A stretch of DNA of 64,000 nt. It comes from JBEKIK01 sp963838495 (GTDB taxonomy: Bacteria > Planctomycetota > Planctomycetia > Pirellulales > Thermoguttaceae). The DNA is taken from the NCBI GenBank assembly GCA_963838495.1, contig CAWIRC010000002.1, forward strand, positions 1-64,000, written 5' to 3'. Positions within the stretch are counted from its first letter, which is position 1; the number at the start of each line of letters is the position of its first letter. The notes under the pieces were generated by a model. That model had not been told where the DNA came from. It saw nothing but the letters and a program-made list of their open reading frames with translations, and did not search any database. A program made the translations under genes and the position numbers. This document shows, in pieces, positions 9,383 through 18,417 of this stretch.

Positions 9383-10433
9383 AGAGGATTGCGGCTACTA
9401 CTAGGATTGCCGCCATGGTCCTGCCCAGTGCCTGTCGATGCCGTTTCATCCATCGCCAAGCACGCTCGAAGATCCGTTCCCGGTAGACGGACACCGGCTC
9501 ACCGGCCAGGAATCGCTCGACGTCCCGGGCCAGGTCCTGCGCAGTCGGGTAGCGATCTTGTGGATAGTGAGTGATCGCCTTCAGGCAAATTGCTTCCAGC
9601 GGCGGTGCGATCTCTCGGTTGATTTTTCGCGGGGCGACGGGATCGACGGTTCGGGCCAACTCGACCAGTTCCGTGTAGCTCGAACCGCAGCGCGGCGGCT
9701 GATTGGTGAGGATTTCGTAGAGCGTGGCGCCCAGCAGATACACATCGGTCAGCGGATCGGCGATATCCGCACGCCCTTCAGCCATCTCGGGCGACATGTA
9801 GGGAGGCGCGCCAAAAATCGACCCTCCGTGAGTCTCGGTCGATCCGTGTGAGTAGCTCAGCCGCACGGATGGAGGAGCACTTTCGGTTGTGCTTTCCTCG
9901 GTTTCCGTGATCACCTTGGCCAACCCCCAATCCAAAACGAGCGTTTCGCCGTAGGGGCCAAGCATGACGTTATCCGGCTTGAGATCACGGTGAACCACGC
10001 CGCGACTGTGCGCAAAGGCCACGGCCTGGCACAGGTCGACAAAGGCCTTCAACAACCTCTTCCACTCGACTTCTCGATCCGAACCCGCCGGTCCATGCGG
10101 CGAATAATAATGCCGGATGGCCTCTTTGAGGGTCCTTCCGCGGACGAATTTCATCGCATAGAAAGGTCGCCCTTCCGCGTCCCGGCCCAGTTCATGGACC
10201 GGCACGATGGCCGGGTGCTCCAACTGGCCGGTGATCTGTGCCTCGATGCCAAAACGGTCTTGTAGTTCCGTGCGGTCGCTCCGCAGTTTCTTTACCGCCA
10301 CCTGGCGATTGATCTGACGGTCTTCGGCCAGCCATATCTCTCCCATGCCCCCACGGGCAATAAAGCGCCGAACACAATAGCGATCGCCGCATTCGGAAGG
10401 TACGGCGGAATGATACACTCCCGTGGGCGGCAC
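9150..10433 (-). CDS. PknB-type Ser/Thr protein kinase domain plus transmembrane helix
   Basis: A complete Hanks-type kinase domain: glycine loop FIARGGMGEIWLAE, lysine in VAVKKL, catalytic loop VVHRDLKPDN, and DWG in place of DFG (VLDWGLAK), which is frequent in planctomycete kinases. The activation segment is followed by an APPYMSPE motif. About residue 330 a hydrophobic helix (TMAAILVVAAILFGFA) anchors the protein, so the kinase is cytoplasmic. The start given (GTG at 10433) is only the first start codon in this frame; sense upstream lies in the 10192-10875 frame, so this is the middle part of one protein. True sense ends near 9226, where the TPR frame takes over. It sits next to a sigma factor gene reading the same way. 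Confidence 0.85.
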   Translation of the reverse strand: MPPTGVYHSAVPSECGDRYCVRRFIARGGMGEIWLAEDRQINRQVAVKKLRSDRTELQDRFGIEAQITGQLEHPAIVPVHELGRDAEGRPFYAMKFVRGRTLKEAIRHYYSPHGPAGSDREVEWKRLLKAFVDLCQAVAFAHSRGVVHRDLKPDNVMLGPYGETLVLDWGLAKVITETEESTTESAPPSVRLSYSHGSTETHGGSIFGAPPYMSPEMAEGRADIADPLTDVYLLGATLYEILTNQPPRCGSSYTELVELARTVDPVAPRKINREIAPPLEAICLKAITHYPQDRYPTAQDLARDVERFLAGEPVSVYRERIFERAWRWMKRHRQALGRTMAAILVVAAILFGFAKLRQAHRLELQEEARQNVANFRYLKDETQFYIGGTDASDERVPYYNLERGEACPSRHGCDQEMGRPDGTSSLV

Positions 10434-10875
10434 GGAGGTCCACCTGGCCGGCAGCCCGAAAAGGCTCCGCCAGGCGTATCATATCGTCATGCTCTGCAAA
10501 GAACGCCCTCAGTTCGTCCGCCAACTCCGGGTGGCACGCCAGCAGTTCCTGCTGATCCGGCGCCTGCTTGGCTTCAACCGCCTTAAGGTAATCGGCGAGG
10601 ACCGCTTGTAGTTTCTCATCGGGGGTGGTGGGACGATATTCTATGGTGAACGGCACGGGGTCCTGCTGGCTGGCAGCCCGAGAAGGCTCCGCCAGGCGTA
10701 TCAGCCCGTCGTGCTCTGCAAAGAACGCCCTCAGTTCGTCCGCCAACTCCGGGTGGCGCGCCAGGAGTTCCTGCTGGTTTGGCGTCTGCTTGGCTTCAAC
10801 CGCCTTGAGGTAATCGGCGAGGACCGCTTGCAGTTTCCCGTCACGGGTTGAGAATCCTTTTTTTTCATCCGCCAT
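10192..10875 (-). CDS. N-terminal duplicated module of the kinase-TPR protein
   Basis: The ATG at 10875 follows GGAGGTAAGA. The first 150 residues contain two near-identical copies, about 80 residues apart, of a 50-residue helical module (begins KLQAVLADYLKAVEAKQ, ends FFAEHDxxIRLAEP). Modules of this kind commonly precede planctomycete Ser/Thr kinases. From about 10440 the frame stops making sense and the kinase frame continues (PPTGVYHSAVPSECGDRY), consistent with one extra base near 10425-10445. The remaining 75 codons of the open frame are shadow of the kinase. Probably the true translation start of the whole kinase-TPR protein, about 1120 residues. Confidence 0.75.
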   Translation of the reverse strand: MADEKKGFSTRDGKLQAVLADYLKAVEAKQTPNQQELLARHPELADELRAFFAEHDGLIRLAEPSRAASQQDPVPFTIEYRPTTPDEKLQAVLADYLKAVEAKQAPDQQELLACHPELADELRAFFAEHDDMIRLAEPFRAAGQVDLRAAHGSVSFRRTFRMRRSLLCSALYCPWGHGRDMAGRRPSDQSPGGGKETAERPHGTTRPFWHRGTDHRPVGAPGHRAGP

Positions 10876-11070
10876 TCTTACCTCCAGACCTACACTGGCC
10901 AGCGCGAACGTACGCCTGATATAAGCATCCCCCGAGTTGTTTCTTCTCTACTGATCTACCCGCTAATATGACCGCTCAATTCGACTGAGCAACTGGGCAG
11001 GACTGATTGTGCCGAATTAACCCTCTTACCGTCCTAGGGCCCATCGCCGCCCAGCCGATGCGCAGCCACG

Positions 11071-11090
11071 AAAAAACCGCGGAAAACCGC
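11071..11090 (-). terminator. Candidate terminator after the ECF sigma factor
   Basis: Read on the minus strand: GCGG-TTTT-CCGC, then GG and six T. It lies about 45 bases after the sigma factor stop. The stem is only four GC pairs, so support is modest. Confidence 0.35.
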
Positions 11091-11133
11091 CTGTACAAAG
11101 GCCGGGTTTGCCGAACCATAACACCCGCCGGGC

Positions 11134-11721
11134 TCAATGCTTATCCGCTCCAGCGGGTGTGACATACTTCATTTGCTGGCGCAACTGCTTTAGGCCGCGG
11201 TGGAGCAATCCAGCCGCGGCCGACTCGCTGCGGCCCAAGTGCTCGCCGACCTCCGCCAACGAACAACCCTGGAAGTAATAGAGAACCACCGCCTTACGCT
11301 GGTCTTCCGGAAGTCCTTCAACTATTTTAGCTATATCGAAAACTTCTTCCATGCGGATGACTTGCTGGCTAGCGGTCGATTGCTCGGCCGCCAACCAAAG
11401 TTCCAACCTGGCAGAAGACTCATCGATCGCCGCCTGGAGCGACAGCTCCCGAGAGACATCACGCCGGGCTCGGTGCAAGTCACGCACGCAGTGCAGCAAG
11501 GTTCTAGCCAAGATCTGCCGCAGCCAGGCTGCCATCTCTCCTTCCGAGGTTCCCCGGAACTGATTCCGGATTTGGCAAGCCTGCAAGAGCGTCTGCTGGA
11601 CCAGGTCCGAAGAGTCGAGTTTGCTCCGAAGCCTTCGATCCAGCTTGCACTCAGCCAACAGACGCAAGTAGGGGCGGTACCGCTCCATGCCTAAATCGCC
11701 CTCGGCCGTCGTGTGCTCCAT
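11134..11721 (-). CDS. ECF-group RNA polymerase sigma factor, planctomycete type
   Basis: About 195 residues. Region 2 is clear (KLDSSDLVQQTLLQACQ and MAAWLRQILARTLLHCVRDL), then a linker with the subgroup signature ESSARLELWLAAEQS, then region 4 with a helix-turn-helix (LPEDQRKAVVLYYFQG, SLAEVGEHLGRSESAAAGL). That linker is typical of a sigma subfamily confined largely to planctomycetes and usually encoded beside a Ser/Thr kinase, as here. The start at 11721 is chosen because AGGAGG lies seven bases upstream; the TTG two codons earlier is less likely. It is transcribed toward the kinase-TPR gene, 260 bases away. No classical anti-sigma gene is adjacent, so the kinase is the likely regulator (inference). 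Confidence 0.92.
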   Translation of the reverse strand: MEHTTAEGDLGMERYRPYLRLLAECKLDRRLRSKLDSSDLVQQTLLQACQIRNQFRGTSEGEMAAWLRQILARTLLHCVRDLHRARRDVSRELSLQAAIDESSARLELWLAAEQSTASQQVIRMEEVFDIAKIVEGLPEDQRKAVVLYYFQGCSLAEVGEHLGRSESAAAGLLHRGLKQLRQQMKYVTPAGADKH

Positions 11722-11934
11722 CGGCAAACCTCCTGCGAATCAGTATGCCGCTTCACGCTTACGATCGCATCCTACTTAAGGATTCAAAAATATTCCGGTA
11801 AGTCTGTACCCCAGCACCCAATATATCCAAGGATTCTCGTCCGGACAAGAGACGTTTGGAAATAAAGCTTTGCTTACCGGTTCATCTCTTGACCGTACCA
11901 GAATCAAGACAATACTCGTTGTATAGGCATATTC

Positions 11935-12285
11935 CTAGAAACCATTCATGGCTTCCAGCAGATCCGGTTTGATGTCGAAAATCAGATCCAAATTACATAG
12001 CTTGAATATCTCCAAAATGTCCGGAGAAAGACTGCATAATTTCATTGTGCCGTTGCGGACTTTCACTTTGCGTTGCATTGAGATCAGTTTGCCTAGAACT
12101 TCACTGGAGAGAAACTGCACGGAGGAAAAATCCAATAGCAATTTCCTGTTGTCCCTCTCAGCCAATTTGTACAGTTCTTCGCCCAATTCCATGATCTCGT
12201 ATCTGTCAATGATTTGCCGGTCACGGAACTGGACAACCGTGACGTCACGGACTTCGCGGACGTCGAAACGTTTAAAAGTAGTCAT
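11935..12285 (-). CDS. STAS-domain protein (anti-sigma factor antagonist-like)
   Basis: 116 residues from the ATG at 12285, which has GAGGG eight bases upstream; a TTG seven codons earlier is also open. The fold is recognisable from RDVTVVQFRDRQIID near the N-terminus and the conserved loop LLLDFSSVQFLSSEVLGKL in the middle. In anti-anti-sigma factors this loop carries the Ser that a kinase phosphorylates; here the candidate serines are in FLSSE, without the usual glycine. It probably takes part in partner-switching signalling in the cytoplasm. It lies upstream of, and on the same strand as, the ECF sigma and kinase genes, separated by 210 bases, so the three may act in one regulatory circuit, though this is inference from position. 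Confidence 0.85.
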   Translation of the reverse strand: MTTFKRFDVREVRDVTVVQFRDRQIIDRYEIMELGEELYKLAERDNRKLLLDFSSVQFLSSEVLGKLISMQRKVKVRNGTMKLCSLSPDILEIFKLCNLDLIFDIKPDLLEAMNGF

Positions 12286-12941
12286 TGGACGAGCCCTCAA
12301 CTGCAAGTAAATTGTACCCTAAAAAGAGAAGAACATCTATAATACGACTTTACCTCGGATGGAACTCGATCAATCGAGGTTTTTCCATGCACAATAGCGC
12401 CGCAAACACCCGTTATGATATTATTAGACGGTTGGCTGTCAAGCTGGTGTCCCCCTGACTTATGCCCACTTTACCGCTTCTGTCGAAATTGGCTTTAGCA
12501 AGGCGAAAACTGCTTGCGTGGCAGTGGGTTTGCGCTGATTTGTTTCATAACCATGTGCTATCTAAAAGACTTTCGAGGGGCCGCCGGTTTTCACGAGCAA
12601 CAAAATAAGGGGGGGATGAGTCAGTAGTCCGGATACTTGAAAAATTCTCTGATTTAAGTATATTAAAATTTATCTTAATCGACTGACCCCATAATCGAGG
12701 CAGCGTTCGCACCGGACCCAAGCCACCATCGGCTTCAAAAGGCATGATATTGCCGGGTGAAATTTCACCGCCAAGCCACTTGCAACGGTCGATTCTTTCG
12801 GGTCCCTCACTTGGTTTTCTTCCGGCCGGGCGTCTTCGTTGAAATGGCGTGATAACAACCATAGTATCGCCAGGCGCATCTCGCCTAGTGACAACGGAAG
12901 CCCAGGGAAAGGCATACTCACGTGAGTCGAAACACCTTTTT
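12286..12941. other. Intergenic region between divergent genes
   Basis: I see no recognisable gene. Two overlapping minus-strand frames between 12545 and 12970 have no family features and overlap each other. A hairpin CTCGA-TCAA-TCGAG followed by five T occurs at 12365-12384 on the plus strand, but no plus-strand gene ends before it. Confidence 0.4.
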
Positions 12942-14726
12942 ATGTATAGCGAGATTGTGGTGATCGCCATCAGGCACAGAACGTTGATTTGTTGTTGGTT
13001 GATCTACGTATGTGCGTCCGCTTCGATTGCGCTGGCGCAAGTGAAAGGTCCGCTTGGATACTACCCAATCTCGGTCGAGCCGGGTTGGAGCGAAACACAG
13101 CATGTGCTCTACGGCTTCGTTCCGAACGATCCTTACTTTCCTTACAACTCGCCGTCGGGATACAAAGGCCAGTGGTATCTACAGAACCAGACGCCGGGCG
13201 GCGGGCCGGATATAAACGTCACTGGGGCGTGGAACCGGAACGTAACGGGCAGCGGCGTGACAATCGGCATCGTGGATGATTGCCTCGAACGGACGCATCC
13301 GGACCTCAGCCCGAATTACGTGTCTGCCGACAGTTGGGATTTCGGCCAAAACGATAATGATCCAAGCCCGGTTTGGTCGACTGACCAGCACGGCATTTCC
13401 GTTGCCGGAGTGGCCGCGGCCCGCGGAGGAAACGGGATCGGCGTGACGGGGGTCGCTCCTTACGCGGGGCTGGCCGGCCTGCGCATCGACTTCAACAATC
13501 AAACCGATGCGATGTTCGTCAACGCCACCCTGTATCATTCCAGCGGCGCGAACACGAGCATCAAAGTCAAGAACCATAGCTACGGTTTTTCCCAGCCGTA
13601 CATTCCAGTCATCGATGAACTGAGCGCGCTGGCCACGTCCGCGGCTGCCGGGACCATCCACTGCTTCGCCGCGGGCAATGAGCGCGCATACCATGAACAA
13701 TACTTTATCGATGCAAACGGCAACGGTTCCTTCGATCCGGACATCGATTATGCCGTGGACGGAGACGCCAACAAGAAGCCTTTGCAGAACTCACCCAACG
13801 CCATAGCCGTAGCCGCCTTAGGGGCGAACGGCAAGTTTGCTTCATATAGCGACTGGGGGGCCAACATATTCGTCACGGCACCGTCAAATGGCTTCGCCGG
13901 CTACGGCATCACCACCACGGACCAGACCGGCAGCCTGGGCTACAACACCACCGGGACGAGCCCTGAATTGCCCAACAAGGACTATACCTCGCAGTTCGGC
14001 GGCACCTCCGCGGCCTCGCCGGTGATCTCGGGGGTCATGGCGCTGGGAAAACAGGTGAACCCCAACATGGACGTGCGCATGGCGAAATGCTTGCTGGCCC
14101 TCACCTCCGTTAAGGTCGACCCGACTGATAGCACCACGCATGGCGGTTGGGTCACTAACGGCGCGGGCTACCACTTCGATGAAAACTACGGCTTCGGGCT
14201 GGTAAACGCGGATGCCTTCACCCAGATGGCCGCACAGGCCACCGGACTGACCGGCGTCGGTACCCAAGACACAGGCTTGATTAATGTTGGTGCAATCATT
14301 CCTGACGCCGACCTAAACGGCATCTCGCGGTCGTTTTCACTTTCCACCGCCGGAAAATTAGAAGACATTCTAGTTCATTTGAATATCACCCACACCCGGC
14401 GGGGAGACATCGAGGCGTTCCTTACCTCTCCCAGCGGCACAACTAGCCAACTGATGTACCACAACGGTCTTGATTCGTGGGACAACATCGATTGGATGTT
14501 TGATACCAACGCCTTCTGGGGTGAGAATCCGCAAGGGACCTGGAATCTCGAGGTTCGGGACTACTACGCCGGTGACGTGGGTCTGTGGAACTCCTTCGAT
14601 GTGACAACCAACCTGGGATCTCTGGTGTTTGTCCCCGAGCCTCCGACATTCGTGCATCTGTCGGGTATCATGACATGCATGATCGGCTGGATTTTCCTGC
14701 GGCGCCGAAAGACCAACTTCAAATAA
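12942..14726 (+). CDS. Secreted kexin-like subtilase (S8) with P-domain and PEP-CTERM-like tail
   Basis: 594 residues from the ATG at 12942, chosen because a signal peptide follows directly (hydrophobic core TLICCWLIYVCASASIALA, cut near ALAQ). The catalytic triad is visible: Asp112 in IGIVDDC, His150 in STDQHGISVAG, Ser356 in GGTSAASPV; the NHSYG segment supplies the oxyanion Asn. Residues about 450-560 form a P/Homo-B domain, as in proprotein convertases (LSTAGKLEDILVHLNITHTRRGDIEAFLTSP is its hallmark; written here as LNITHTRRGD). The C-terminus has FVPEPP, a hydrophobic stretch and RRRK, a PEP-CTERM-like sorting tail. Expected to be exported and anchored or released by an exosortase; none is encoded in this window. 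The frame is intact, unlike its neighbours. Confidence 0.9.
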   Translation: MYSEIVVIAIRHRTLICCWLIYVCASASIALAQVKGPLGYYPISVEPGWSETQHVLYGFVPNDPYFPYNSPSGYKGQWYLQNQTPGGGPDINVTGAWNRNVTGSGVTIGIVDDCLERTHPDLSPNYVSADSWDFGQNDNDPSPVWSTDQHGISVAGVAAARGGNGIGVTGVAPYAGLAGLRIDFNNQTDAMFVNATLYHSSGANTSIKVKNHSYGFSQPYIPVIDELSALATSAAAGTIHCFAAGNERAYHEQYFIDANGNGSFDPDIDYAVDGDANKKPLQNSPNAIAVAALGANGKFASYSDWGANIFVTAPSNGFAGYGITTTDQTGSLGYNTTGTSPELPNKDYTSQFGGTSAASPVISGVMALGKQVNPNMDVRMAKCLLALTSVKVDPTDSTTHGGWVTNGAGYHFDENYGFGLVNADAFTQMAAQATGLTGVGTQDTGLINVGAIIPDADLNGISRSFSLSTAGKLEDILVHLNITHTRRGDIEAFLTSPSGTTSQLMYHNGLDSWDNIDWMFDTNAFWGENPQGTWNLEVRDYYAGDVGLWNSFDVTTNLGSLVFVPEPPTFVHLSGIMTCMIGWIFLRRRKTNFK

Positions 14727-15187
14727 GACGCGAATCACCGCCGCCGTCCATTTCTTGCACTTCTGGCTACTCATCAGTGGTCATCATTTTCTTCATCGCA
14801 ACAAATCTAGAAAAAACCGCCACACTACCGTGTCATTTGGGCTCTATACCTTTATGTAATGATCGCTCGGCCAAAGATCGTCCTTTCACGGCACGCCTCT
14901 ATTGGGTTGTGACCAAATATTACAAAAATCCACCTATTGGTAGACTACCCTACCCCTTGACAAAAGTAGAAACCTCCTTTTATATTTAAGATGTGTTTTT
15001 TGGGTTTGAGAGTGAGCAAATCCAAGATGAGAAAATAAACCTGGTCTGCTTCATCATACTGTGAGTACCAAGGGAACTCCTTGTCTATTTTAGGATGCAC
15101 ATCAAGACGGGATGTTTCCTGATTATCACTATGGTTGTCGATTGCTGGGGAATGCATAGGCAACCGCCGACTCGAGGGAGAAGTGCC
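14727..15187. other. Intergenic region
   Basis: No gene, tRNA or clear hairpin recognised. GAGGGAGAAG just before 15188 serves as the ribosome site of the next gene. Confidence 0.5.
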
Positions 15188-16969
15188 ATGCGATTGCAAA
15201 GATGCGCACTGCGATGGAGCACGGTGGCGCTGGTTGCCGCGATGGTTCTGGCAGCGACGGAGACGGCGCGGGGAACAGATTACTACTGGATAAATCCCTC
15301 CGGTGGTGATTTCAGTAATGGCAGCAATTGGGATCTCAACCAAATGCCGCCGTCCGATGGCAGGGCCTTTTTCGATTTGGCAAGTGCTACCTACACAGTG
15401 ACTTTCCCCGCCGGTTATAGTTACCTTAATGACCTTCTCATGATTAGACCATCTAACGATGTGACATTCGCTTCCTCGGGTGGAACGACGCAGACCTATA
15501 ATTCCGATATTGTGGACATACAAGGCACACTCACTTTAGGAAATCTCGGCAATCCCTTGAACCTGGCCACAAATAACTTTTGGGTCTATCAATCTGGAGT
15601 CCTAAATGTAAACTTCGGGACTATCACAACCACATCCCTCGTTAACTACGGCACCGTCTCACAAACCGGCGGCACCATGACTGGAAACGGGCAGTGGGTC
15701 ATTACCGGCGCCGCAGGCACTTACAATCTCTCCGCAGGCAAAACTGTCAAATCCTCGTCAGGCGCCTATCAAGATTTACTGATAGGCAACGGTGGAACTG
15801 GAACAACCGGCACGCTGAACCTCAGCGGCGCCGGCTGGCTAGATATTCAATCCGACGAGATCATGGTCGGCGAAGGATCATACAGCAATGGTACTTTGAC
15901 TATGTCTGGCAATTCTATAATCACCATGAATACCTCCGCCACTTCGTTCAATTATTTTTACATTGGACGCTTGGGCGCCACGGGTGTCATGACGATGAGC
16001 GATAACGCAAGTCTTCAGAAAACCAGTAACCAACCCATTGTTGTAGGCGGCGGTTGGGGTGAGGGTGGAGGCGGACCCGGCAACGGCACCTTGACCATGA
16101 ACAATAATGCCTCAATTACCGCTAGCGGAGAATTTTGGATTGGTGAGGCAGGCGGCTCCGTTGGCACTGTTACCTTAAATAATAGTTCATCAATCACGAC
16201 CAATAACTGGTTCTGTGTCGGCCGCGAAAACAGCGGCGGCAATGCCACTCTCAATCTTAACGGAGGCTCCATAACCAAAAATGGCGCAGGCAATTTCATC
16301 ATCGGATCCCTAGGCGGAACCGGCACCGTTTATCTCAACTCCGGTACAATTTACAACAACGGAGATCTGGTCATTGGTGAAAATAGCGGCGCTACTGCCA
16401 ACTTCTATCTCAATGGCGGCTTGGTGCAAGCGAAACAGGTTACACAATACACCGGGGATGGCAACCCCGCTTTTTCAAATTTGTATTTAAACGGCGGGAC
16501 GCTCCAATCCACCATTAGCACCAACGATTTTATAAATACAAACTTATCTGTGAAAATACAAACTGGCGGAGCGATACTCGATACTAATGGAAATGACGTC
16601 ACTATTCAGGCCCAACTGCAAGAAGATGGCTCGCACACAGGAGGAGCCTTGACCAAACTCGGTACCGGCACACTGACACTCTCCGCAAGCAATTCCTACA
16701 GTGGCGCCACGACAATCTCCGGTGGAACGCTCTCAGTTAGCCTATTGGCTAACGGTGGAATGGCCAGCGGCATCGGCAGTTCGTCCAATAGCGCTGGCAA
16801 TCTGATAATCGACGGTGGCGTCTTAAAATACATCGGCGCCGGCAATAGTACCAACCGGCGCTTCACATTGACCCAGAACAGTGGCGCTTGGATGCCTCAG
16901 GCGCCGGGGCTGTCAGTTTTACCAACACCGGCTCTGTGGCATTTTCCGGCTCGGGCACCCGTACGTTAA
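15188..16969 (+). CDS. Autotransporter-type beta-strand repeat protein, N-terminal part
   Basis: The ATG at 15188 follows GGAG and starts a signal peptide (MRLQRCALRWSTVALVAAMV then ATETARG). A short N-terminal domain (TDYYWINPSGGDFSNGSNWD) matches the start of many PEP-CTERM repeat proteins. The rest is a Gly/Asn/Thr-rich beta helix with repeats such as LTKLGTGTLTLSASNSYSG followed by ATTISGGTLSV, the autotransporter-associated beta-strand repeat. The credible protein ends near 16888: GGC-GCT-TGG-ATG should read GGC-GCT-TTG-GAT (G-A-L-D-A-S-G, as in the later repeat copy), so one T is missing. The last 27 codons of this frame are wrong. Together with the next three frames it encodes one exported surface protein of about 1800 residues. 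Confidence 0.85.
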   Translation: MRLQRCALRWSTVALVAAMVLAATETARGTDYYWINPSGGDFSNGSNWDLNQMPPSDGRAFFDLASATYTVTFPAGYSYLNDLLMIRPSNDVTFASSGGTTQTYNSDIVDIQGTLTLGNLGNPLNLATNNFWVYQSGVLNVNFGTITTTSLVNYGTVSQTGGTMTGNGQWVITGAAGTYNLSAGKTVKSSSGAYQDLLIGNGGTGTTGTLNLSGAGWLDIQSDEIMVGEGSYSNGTLTMSGNSIITMNTSATSFNYFYIGRLGATGVMTMSDNASLQKTSNQPIVVGGGWGEGGGGPGNGTLTMNNNASITASGEFWIGEAGGSVGTVTLNNSSSITTNNWFCVGRENSGGNATLNLNGGSITKNGAGNFIIGSLGGTGTVYLNSGTIYNNGDLVIGENSGATANFYLNGGLVQAKQVTQYTGDGNPAFSNLYLNGGTLQSTISTNDFINTNLSVKIQTGGAILDTNGNDVTIQAQLQEDGSHTGGALTKLGTGTLTLSASNSYSGATTISGGTLSVSLLANGGMASGIGSSSNSAGNLIIDGGVLKYIGAGNSTNRRFTLTQNSGAWMPQAPGLSVLPTPALWHFPARAPVR

Positions 16970-18417
16970 CCCTCACTGGCACGAATACCGGCAATAATAC
17001 TCTAGCGGCGAGCATCGGCAACGGGTCCGGCGGAGCGACCTCTTTGCTCAAATCCGGGACGGGAACATGGATCCTTACGGGGACCAATGGCTACGCCGGC
17101 AACACGCTAATAGGTGGCGGCACACTGGTGGCCAAAAAGTCGGCGTCGTTGCCGGGATACAATGCGCCCGGTAAGGTAACAGTAAATGAAGGCGGCACAA
17201 TTGCCGTTCGGGCCGGAGCCGCCACGGGCGAATGGGCTGACTGGGAAATCGACGCCCTGCGAAGTCATGCCGTCTTCAATAGCGGCTCTTTCCTGGGAAT
17301 CGACACCACCAGCAACAATTTCTCTTATAACAGCGCCATCGGAGAAAGCCTAGGCTTGACCAAACTGGGTAGTAACACGTTGACGCTCACTGCATCCAAT
17401 ACGTTTACTGGTCCGGTCAATTTCAATGGCGGTTTGATCAATGCAGCCACCTTAAACAATCTTGGCAATGGCTCCGACTTGAACTTCAATGGTGGCGGAC
17501 TGCAGTTCAATGGCGTGTTTGATCCCTCGGTGCGGACGATGACCTTTCAAGCCGGCGGGGCAACGCTGGATACCCAAACAAACAACATCATACTAAACAA
17601 TGCGATCGGCAACAGCGGCCCGGGCGGTTTGAGAAAACTTGGCACCGGTACTCTTACCATTGCCGGGGAATATACCTCCTACACAGGAGATACAACCATC
17701 GATGCCGGGACACTGCAGTTGGGTAACAACTTACAACTTCCCGGCAAGCTAAATCTAACCTCAGCCGGCTCCATACTGGAAATTAATAATTATTACGCCA
17801 TTTTCGGTGGGCTTAACGGTACTGCTGGAAGCGTGCGAAACAGTGGTGATGATATGACAAAGTTCCTATTATTGGCCCTTAATAATGGAGACTGCAACTA
17901 CGCGGGAACAATTGATGGCAATATGTCGCTAGGCATATTCGGCGTAGAAGGTGCCGGCATCCAGACCCTCTCGGGGATCAATACCTATACGGGCGTTACG
18001 GCTATTTACGGCGGTCAATTAAGGTTAGGTAGCGACAATCCACTTCCTTATGGTCCAGGGAAAACAGGGATTGTGGGCCTGCTGACTCTTTCACCTCCTG
18101 ATATCAGCATTTTAGAGATGAACGGTCATGAGCTTAATATAAACGGACTATTTAGCGATGGCGGGGGGAGCGTCCGTAATAGCGGAGGCAGCAATACGTT
18201 CACTTTAGGACATAATGATACTTCAGGCAATTATGATGGCACTATTGACGGCAATTTGGCGTCGTCAAAGTCGGCAGCGGTACCCAGACCCTATCGGGGA
18301 ACAGCACCTACAATGGCGCCACGACAATCTCCGGCGGAATACTCGCAGTTAGCATCTTGGACAACGGCGGAACGGCCAGCGGCATCGGAAGTTCGTCCAA
18401 TGACGCGGGCAATCTGA
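16888..18417 (+). CDS. Beta-strand repeat protein, second segment
   Basis: Resumes exactly at the repeat position lost in the previous frame (DASGAGAVSFTNTGSVAFSG). It holds further beta-helix repeats: LLKSGTGTWILTGTN, LTKLGSNTLTLTASN, LRKLGTGTLTIAGEY and a more irregular block with NINGLFSDGGGSVRNSGG. Sense is lost near 18258: the next frame reads VVKVGSGTQTLSGN directly after GNL, which needs one extra G in the pair at 18258-18259. The last 50 residues of this frame (Arg/Pro-rich) are therefore shadow. It has no start or stop signals of its own and is best read as an internal piece of the protein that starts at 15188. Confidence 0.8.
   Translation: MDASGAGAVSFTNTGSVAFSGSGTRTLTLTGTNTGNNTLAASIGNGSGGATSLLKSGTGTWILTGTNGYAGNTLIGGGTLVAKKSASLPGYNAPGKVTVNEGGTIAVRAGAATGEWADWEIDALRSHAVFNSGSFLGIDTTSNNFSYNSAIGESLGLTKLGSNTLTLTASNTFTGPVNFNGGLINAATLNNLGNGSDLNFNGGGLQFNGVFDPSVRTMTFQAGGATLDTQTNNIILNNAIGNSGPGGLRKLGTGTLTIAGEYTSYTGDTTIDAGTLQLGNNLQLPGKLNLTSAGSILEINNYYAIFGGLNGTAGSVRNSGDDMTKFLLLALNNGDCNYAGTIDGNMSLGIFGVEGAGIQTLSGINTYTGVTAIYGGQLRLGSDNPLPYGPGKTGIVGLLTLSPPDISILEMNGHELNINGLFSDGGGSVRNSGGSNTFTLGHNDTSGNYDGTIDGNLASSKSAAVPRPYRGTAPTMAPRQSPAEYSQLASWTTAERPAASEVRPMTRAI

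Noticed and set aside
12365..12384. Hairpin with T5 resembling a rho-independent terminator on the plus strand
   Set aside because: No plus-strand gene ends before it; left as an orphan hairpin.
12545..12970. Minus-strand frames upstream of the kexin-like protease
   Set aside because: Two overlapping frames without family features, no ribosome site; most of the stretch is Arg/Pro-rich shadow.
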